Positions 5,499 through 8,258 of a DNA stretch of 8,258 nucleotides are shown here, one piece after another (the first letter of the stretch is position 1; each line of letters begins with the position of its first letter). The position numbers and the translations under genes were made by a program. The stretch covers positions 1 to 8,258 of the forward strand of contig JBKPDQ010000081.1 of assembly GCA_046728015.1 (NCBI GenBank), read 5' to 3'. The DNA is from DATAFO01 sp046728015. Lineage in GTDB: Bacteria > Actinomycetota > Thermoleophilia > Solirubrobacterales > 70-9. The notes beneath the pieces are model-generated. The model was not told the origin of the DNA. It did no database searches and worked only from the letters and a program-made list of their open reading frames with translations.

Positions 5499-6159
5499 AG
5501 CCCGCGCCTCGCGCGAGCCGGACCCCGCTGATGCCGATGACCAGCAGCGCCGAAAGCCGGCCGAGCGGTATGAAGGCAATTCCCGGCCGCGCGACCAGTG
5601 CCAGCGGTGACAGCGCGCCCGCGATGGAGGACGCCAGTGCGGCCTTTGAAAGCCTGGAGGGCAGCTCCCCGGTGCGCAGGCCAGCGCGGCCAAGCGCCGC
5701 GATCAGGAGCCCCAGCCCGACTCCGTGGACCGGCCCGCCGGTCACAAACATAAGGCGGTAGAGCGAGTCGGCGGTTTCCTCGCGGTCGGCATGGCGAGTG
5801 GTGAGCGCCACCGTGGTCAGCGCCGAAGTCGCCAGCGAGACGGAGGCAAGCGCGCCGCCGGCGACCGAAGCGGCCCGGAGGCCCCTCGACTCGCGCGTCG
5901 CGCGTCCCGCAAGGGTGGCGACCGACTTTGCGAAGCGGGCGAGGCAAGCGGCGCAGGCGAGCTGTGCGGCGGCTCCGAGGCGGGCGGCCTTGTGCTCCTT
6001 CGCGAAGAATCGCCGGACGACGGCCGGCTCTGAACCGGGCGTCGGGTAGCGGGCCTCGGACAGCGCGTTCAGGGCCACGAGGCTGGCGATGAAGGTCACG
6101 CCCGCGAGGGGGCCGCTCAGCGCCCCGGCGTCTGGATCGTGGTTGGCGCGCAGATTCAC
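5497..6159 (-). CDS. multi-pass membrane protein of unknown function
   Basis: From a GTG at 6157-6159 the product is 220 residues with five or six hydrophobic spans: about 12-34 (SGPLAGVTFIASLVAL), 58-80, 93-120 (ASVAGGALASVSLATSALT), 134-158 (VHGVGLGLLIAALG), 168-190 and 192-217. Loops are short; the first contains the charged FFAKEHKAAR. No transport, enzyme or receptor motif is recognised. The frame stays open upstream to 6909, but that part is antisense to the TetR gene and Arg-rich, so it is not believed. No Shine-Dalgarno sequence precedes the GTG; a TATAAC box (6176-6181, - strand) would give a leader of about 9 nt, so initiation may be nearly leaderless. It is divergent from the TetR gene with 36 bp between starts and is the obvious target of that regulator. 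Confidence 0.75.
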   Translation of the reverse strand: MNLRANHDPDAGALSGPLAGVTFIASLVALNALSEARYPTPGSEPAVVRRFFAKEHKAARLGAAAQLACAACLARFAKSVATLAGRATRESRGLRAASVAGGALASVSLATSALTTVALTTRHADREETADSLYRLMFVTGGPVHGVGLGLLIAALGRAGLRTGELPSRLSKAALASSIAGALSPLALVARPGIAFIPLGRLSALLVIGISGVRLARGAG

Positions 6160-6183
6160 AGGACCGTCTGCGTACGTTATACC
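6155..6183 (+). promoter_or_regulatory. promoter of the second TetR gene with overlapping operator-like palindrome
   Basis: TTCACA (6155-6160, one change from the sigma-70 -35) and TATACC (6178-6183, four of six -10 bases) are 17 bp apart. GTACGTTATAC (6172-6182) overlaps the -10 and resembles the perfect palindrome GTACACTGTAC at 6904-6914. The -35 overlaps the start codon of the divergent membrane gene, and the reverse strand of the same -10 reads TATAAC, so both directions may share this short region. Confidence 0.5.
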
Positions 6184-6195
6184 CAGTTCGCGGGG

Positions 6196-6870
6196 ATGCA
6201 ACCTGGCAGCCTTGGCCAGATGGAGCGACGCAGACCGGGACCTACCCCGCGCTACACGCGCGAGGAGCTCGCCCGGCGTGCGCTCGCGATCATGGACGCC
6301 CATGGCCCTGAGGGGCTGACGATGCGTGGCCTCGCGCAGGAGCTCGGGATGGGGACGATGGCGCTCTACCGCTACTTCCCGAGCAAGCGCGAGCTGATGG
6401 ATGCCGCGATCGAGATCGCGGCACCCGAGATCGACCTCCCCGAGCCCGGCACCGCGCCCTGGAAGGAGCAGCTCGCGACGCTCGCGCGATCGCTGTTTCG
6501 TGCCGGGCTGAGGCACCCGAGCCTGGCCCGCGAGCGGTTCGAGCGGCCACTCCAGAGTCCGGGGGCCATGCGCGTGACGGATCGCGCGGTCGCGCTGCTG
6601 CTCGAGGCGGGTCTGAGCAACGCGGACGCTGTGGCGGCGTTCAAGGCGCTCCTCGTTCACACCCTTGGCGCCGCTGCGTTTGCGGCCTCGGAGGCTCGCC
6701 CGGAGGTGCGGCGCCCTGCGGCCGCCCGTCACGCTTCGGTGCCCGCAGAGGAGATGCCGGCGATGGCGGCCGTCTCCGGCGAGCTCACCGATGCACTCGG
6801 CGGTAACCAGGCGTTCGAGCTCGGGCTCGCGGCGCTGCTCGACGGGATCGAGCTGCGCGCCACCCGGTAG
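6196..6870 (+). CDS. TetR-family transcriptional regulator, TetR_C_1-like C-terminus
   Basis: From ATG 6196 the protein has 224 residues; an alternative ATG at 6220 gives 216, starting MERRRPGPTPRYTREELARR. The DNA-binding domain follows: ARRALAIMDAHGPEGLTMRGLAQELGM with recognition helix GTMALYRYFPSKRELMD. The C-terminal part ends in FELGLAALLDGIELRATR, like the FxxGLxxLLDGIE ending of tetracycline-repressor-type ligand domains, and contains a proline/alanine-rich disordered stretch before it. Neither start has a good ribosome site; the promoter placed at 6155-6183 would put the transcript start about 6190, making 6196 nearly leaderless. It is divergent from the membrane protein at 5497-6159, which it probably represses along with itself. 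The inducer is unknown. Confidence 0.9.
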   Translation: MQPGSLGQMERRRPGPTPRYTREELARRALAIMDAHGPEGLTMRGLAQELGMGTMALYRYFPSKRELMDAAIEIAAPEIDLPEPGTAPWKEQLATLARSLFRAGLRHPSLARERFERPLQSPGAMRVTDRAVALLLEAGLSNADAVAAFKALLVHTLGAAAFAASEARPEVRRPAAARHASVPAEEMPAMAAVSGELTDALGGNQAFELGLAALLDGIELRATR

Positions 6871-6903
6871 TCGCGCGCCCGGCGCTTCAAGCGAGGTATC
6901 TGA

Positions 6904-6914
6904 GTACACTGTAC
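6904..6914. promoter_or_regulatory. perfect 11-bp palindrome, candidate TetR operator
   Basis: GTACA-C-TGTAC is a perfect inverted repeat 33 bp after the second TetR gene and 137 bp before the hydrolase start. It shares GTAC-nnn-nTAC with the site in the divergent promoter at 6172-6182. It may bring the hydrolase under the same regulator. A short palindrome like this can also occur by chance. Confidence 0.4.
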
Positions 6915-7050
6915 GCGGTGGGCAGGTCCCCGGAGACGCTCACGATGCTCGCTTGGAGGGTGCCGTGCGCGTGGCGGCGGCTCGCCTCGATCCGACGACT
7001 TCAAGTGCCGACAGCGCCATGGGTAATGACTCAACTATTCACCCCTGTGC

Positions 7051-7782
7051 TTGCGCCGCGGGCTCCCGGTGTTCGTCAGCAGCTTCCTGATCGCCGGATG
7101 CGGCGGCTCGGACCGTGAGCGCCACCCGCGGCCTGAGCAGAAACAGCCGGCCCGCCACCCCGCCCTCGACGGTTGCGCGAGACCGGGCCCGGACCTGCGG
7201 CTGACGAGGTTTCCCTCTGCAGGGGAGCGCGTGCCCGCGGCTCTGATCGGGCGCGGATCGACGGGCGCGGTGTTCGCCAACCAGAGCGGTGGGACCCTCT
7301 GCGATTGGCTGCCGTTTGCGCGGCTCGCTGCACACGGCGTACGTTCTCTGCTGTTCGACTACTCCGGGGCGGACTACGTTGACGTGACCCGGGTCGCGAT
7401 ACGCGCGCTCCGCGCGGCCGGCGCCCATCGCGTCGTGCTCGTCGGCGGGTCGCTCGGCGGACAGGTAGCCGTTCGTGTCGCCGCGCGACCGCCTCCCGGA
7501 CTGACGGCTGTCGCGACGCTGTCGGCCGAGCGAATCGGACGCTCCCTAGGTGACGTCCTGCCCTACGCGCGCCGCGTCCACATCGGCTCGCTCTACGTCG
7601 GCAGCACCGGGGACGGGTACACGACGTTCGGTGCCGACACCCGCGCGCTCTACCGGGCAACGCCGGCGACGGGCAAACGGATCGTGCTGTTCGGCGGCGA
7701 CGCGCACGGCGTCGACCTGCTGTCGGGTGCGCACGGCGAGCGCATCGGCCGCCTCGTGTTGGGCTTCATTCGGAGCGGCTGA
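7051..7782 (+). CDS. alpha/beta hydrolase-like lipoprotein
   Basis: The protein has 243 residues. It starts at TTG 7051, because a TGA at 7027-7029 closes the frame upstream and no ATG or GTG lies between. A short signal peptide MRRGLPVFVSSFLIAGCGGS has a lipobox (IAGC), with Cys17 as the lipid anchor, then a charged, flexible linker (about 20-42). The hydrolase core follows: AALIGRGSTGAVF (63-75), LLFDYSGADY (100-109), then the nucleophile elbow VVLVGGSLGGQVA (128-140) with Ser134 in GGSLG, and a late GGDAHGVDLL (215-224) offering catalytic His219. The acid is probably in a loop near 185-196 (GSTGDGYTTFGAD). It would act as an esterase or peptidase-like enzyme on the outer face of the membrane; the substrate is unknown. 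The signal peptide is short with few positive charges. There is no clear ribosome binding site. Confidence 0.82.
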   Translation: MRRGLPVFVSSFLIAGCGGSDRERHPRPEQKQPARHPALDGCARPGPDLRLTRFPSAGERVPAALIGRGSTGAVFANQSGGTLCDWLPFARLAAHGVRSLLFDYSGADYVDVTRVAIRALRAAGAHRVVLVGGSLGGQVAVRVAARPPPGLTAVATLSAERIGRSLGDVLPYARRVHIGSLYVGSTGDGYTTFGADTRALYRATPATGKRIVLFGGDAHGVDLLSGAHGERIGRLVLGFIRSG

Positions 7783-8154
7783 AAGTCTCCTGCTCGAACC
7801 GCGGCGGGCCCCGGCATGCGACGTCACGTGGAAGTGCAGGCGGCTGCCACGTCGCCATAACAGCCTGGAGTCGCGTACGCGGGCACACGATCGGTCGTCC
7901 GCGGATTCCCCGACCGGGTCGATGGGCTTCGCTACGTCGGTATCAGGCGATGCACTGCCGAGCTTCAGGTCAGCCCGTGAGCGCCGCGGCTTCGCTAAGC
8001 GCGGTCGCGTGGTCTCGCCGCGAGGGCTGCGCATTGCATTGGCGCTGCTGGCGCGGTTCGGGTTCCGGCAGGCGGCGCGTAGGACTCGGTGTCACGGCCG
8101 GGGCTGCCGTCTTGTCTTATGGGTGTAGGGAATCGCTCGACCAAGGAGCCAGTG
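7783..8154. other. 372-bp intergenic stretch
   Basis: No frame gives recognisable protein. It contains a hairpin (ACGTGG 7826-7831 with CCACGT 7847-7852, internal GCAG/CTG pairing) 44 bp after the hydrolase stop, which could end that transcript although it lacks a T-run. The last bases hold the ribosome binding site of the next gene (AAGGAG at 8143-8148). No other structure is seen. Confidence 0.5.
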
Positions 8155-8258
8155 ATGAGGGTTTTTGTAGCGGGTGCGACGGGAGCGATTGGAAGGCAGC
8201 TGCTGCCGCGTCTCGTTGCGGCGGGTCATGAGGTTCATGGCATGACGCGCAGCGAGTC
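8155..8258 (+). CDS. NAD(P)-dependent epimerase/dehydratase-like protein, 5' part only
   Basis: The ATG at 8155 has AAGGAG six bases upstream. The 34 visible codons begin MRVFVAGATGAIGRQLLPRL, and the continuation VAAGHEVHGMTRSE reaches the window edge. GATGAIG is the GxxGxxG dinucleotide-binding turn, and the following helix and GHEVHGMTRS strand match extended short-chain dehydrogenases such as NAD-dependent epimerases and NmrA-like proteins. The glycine spacing and the basic Arg after the second strand hint at NADP(H) but do not prove it. The active site (Tyr-x-x-x-Lys) would lie beyond the window, so activity cannot be judged. Confidence 0.88.
   Translation, partial: MRVFVAGATGAIGRQLLPRLVAAGHEVHGMTRSE

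Noticed and set aside
6883..6893. CGCTT-C-AAGCG hairpin after the second TetR gene
   Set aside because: Arms of five with a one-base loop cannot form a useful terminator; it is more likely chance.
6160..6909. N-terminal extension of the membrane protein frame to 470 residues
   Set aside because: The extra 250 residues are antisense of the TetR gene, and hydrophobic segments begin only after the GTG at 6159.
7550..8128. 192-codon + strand open frame overlapping the hydrolase end
   Set aside because: The first third is out-of-frame hydrolase sequence and the rest has no motif, start signal or ribosome site.
1..8258. CRISPR array, rRNA, tRNA or complete insertion sequence
   Set aside because: No regularly spaced repeats, no RNA gene signature, and no transposase or terminal inverted repeats were seen on either strand.

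Overview
The window is a piece of a high-GC genome with strong G/C third-position bias, many TetR-type regulators and short intergenic gaps. This fits an actinobacterium. A deep-branching soil lineage such as Thermoleophilia/Solirubrobacterales is my impression only, because no rRNA or marker gene is present.

Layout. (1) Positions 1-1484 are a degraded stretch on the + strand. It holds a ribonuclease H-like gene (155-616) broken by about three frameshifts, with all four catalytic acidic residues still readable, and an unrecognised gene (738-1484) whose product is spread over three frame changes. (2) A serine recombinase lies on the - strand (catalytic and helix-turn-helix part about 1580-2157). 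It runs past its normal end into antisense of the broken gene. Its upstream region (2168-2274) carries res-like inverted half-sites. (3) Positions 2297-4800 hold an intact divergent locus. On the left are a 55-residue membrane protein and a metallo-beta-lactamase-fold hydrolase. On the right are a TetR regulator and a SAM-dependent methyltransferase whose start overlaps the regulator's stop. The control region between them has nested inverted repeats. The locus is bracketed by an exact 19-bp direct repeat (2278-2296 and 4801-4819). (4) Positions 4753-5496 contain no convincing gene. (5) A second divergent pair follows: a multi-pass membrane protein (-, 5497-6159) and another TetR regulator (+, 6196-6870), with only 36 bp between starts and a good promoter overlapping an operator-like palindrome. 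(6) A secreted or lipid-anchored alpha/beta hydrolase (7051-7782) follows. After about 370 bp without a gene comes the first 34 codons of an NAD-dependent epimerase/dehydratase-type protein (8155 to the window end).

How they work together. The 2.3-4.8 kb locus looks like a regulated small-molecule response or detoxification module: a repressor senses a compound and controls a methyltransferase and a hydrolase. Its substrate cannot be read from sequence. The recombinase, its putative recombination site, the direct repeat and the decayed genes to the left together suggest an accessory region shaped by insertion and recombination. This is not a recognisable complete transposon: no transposase, terminal inverted repeats or attachment site at a tRNA was found.
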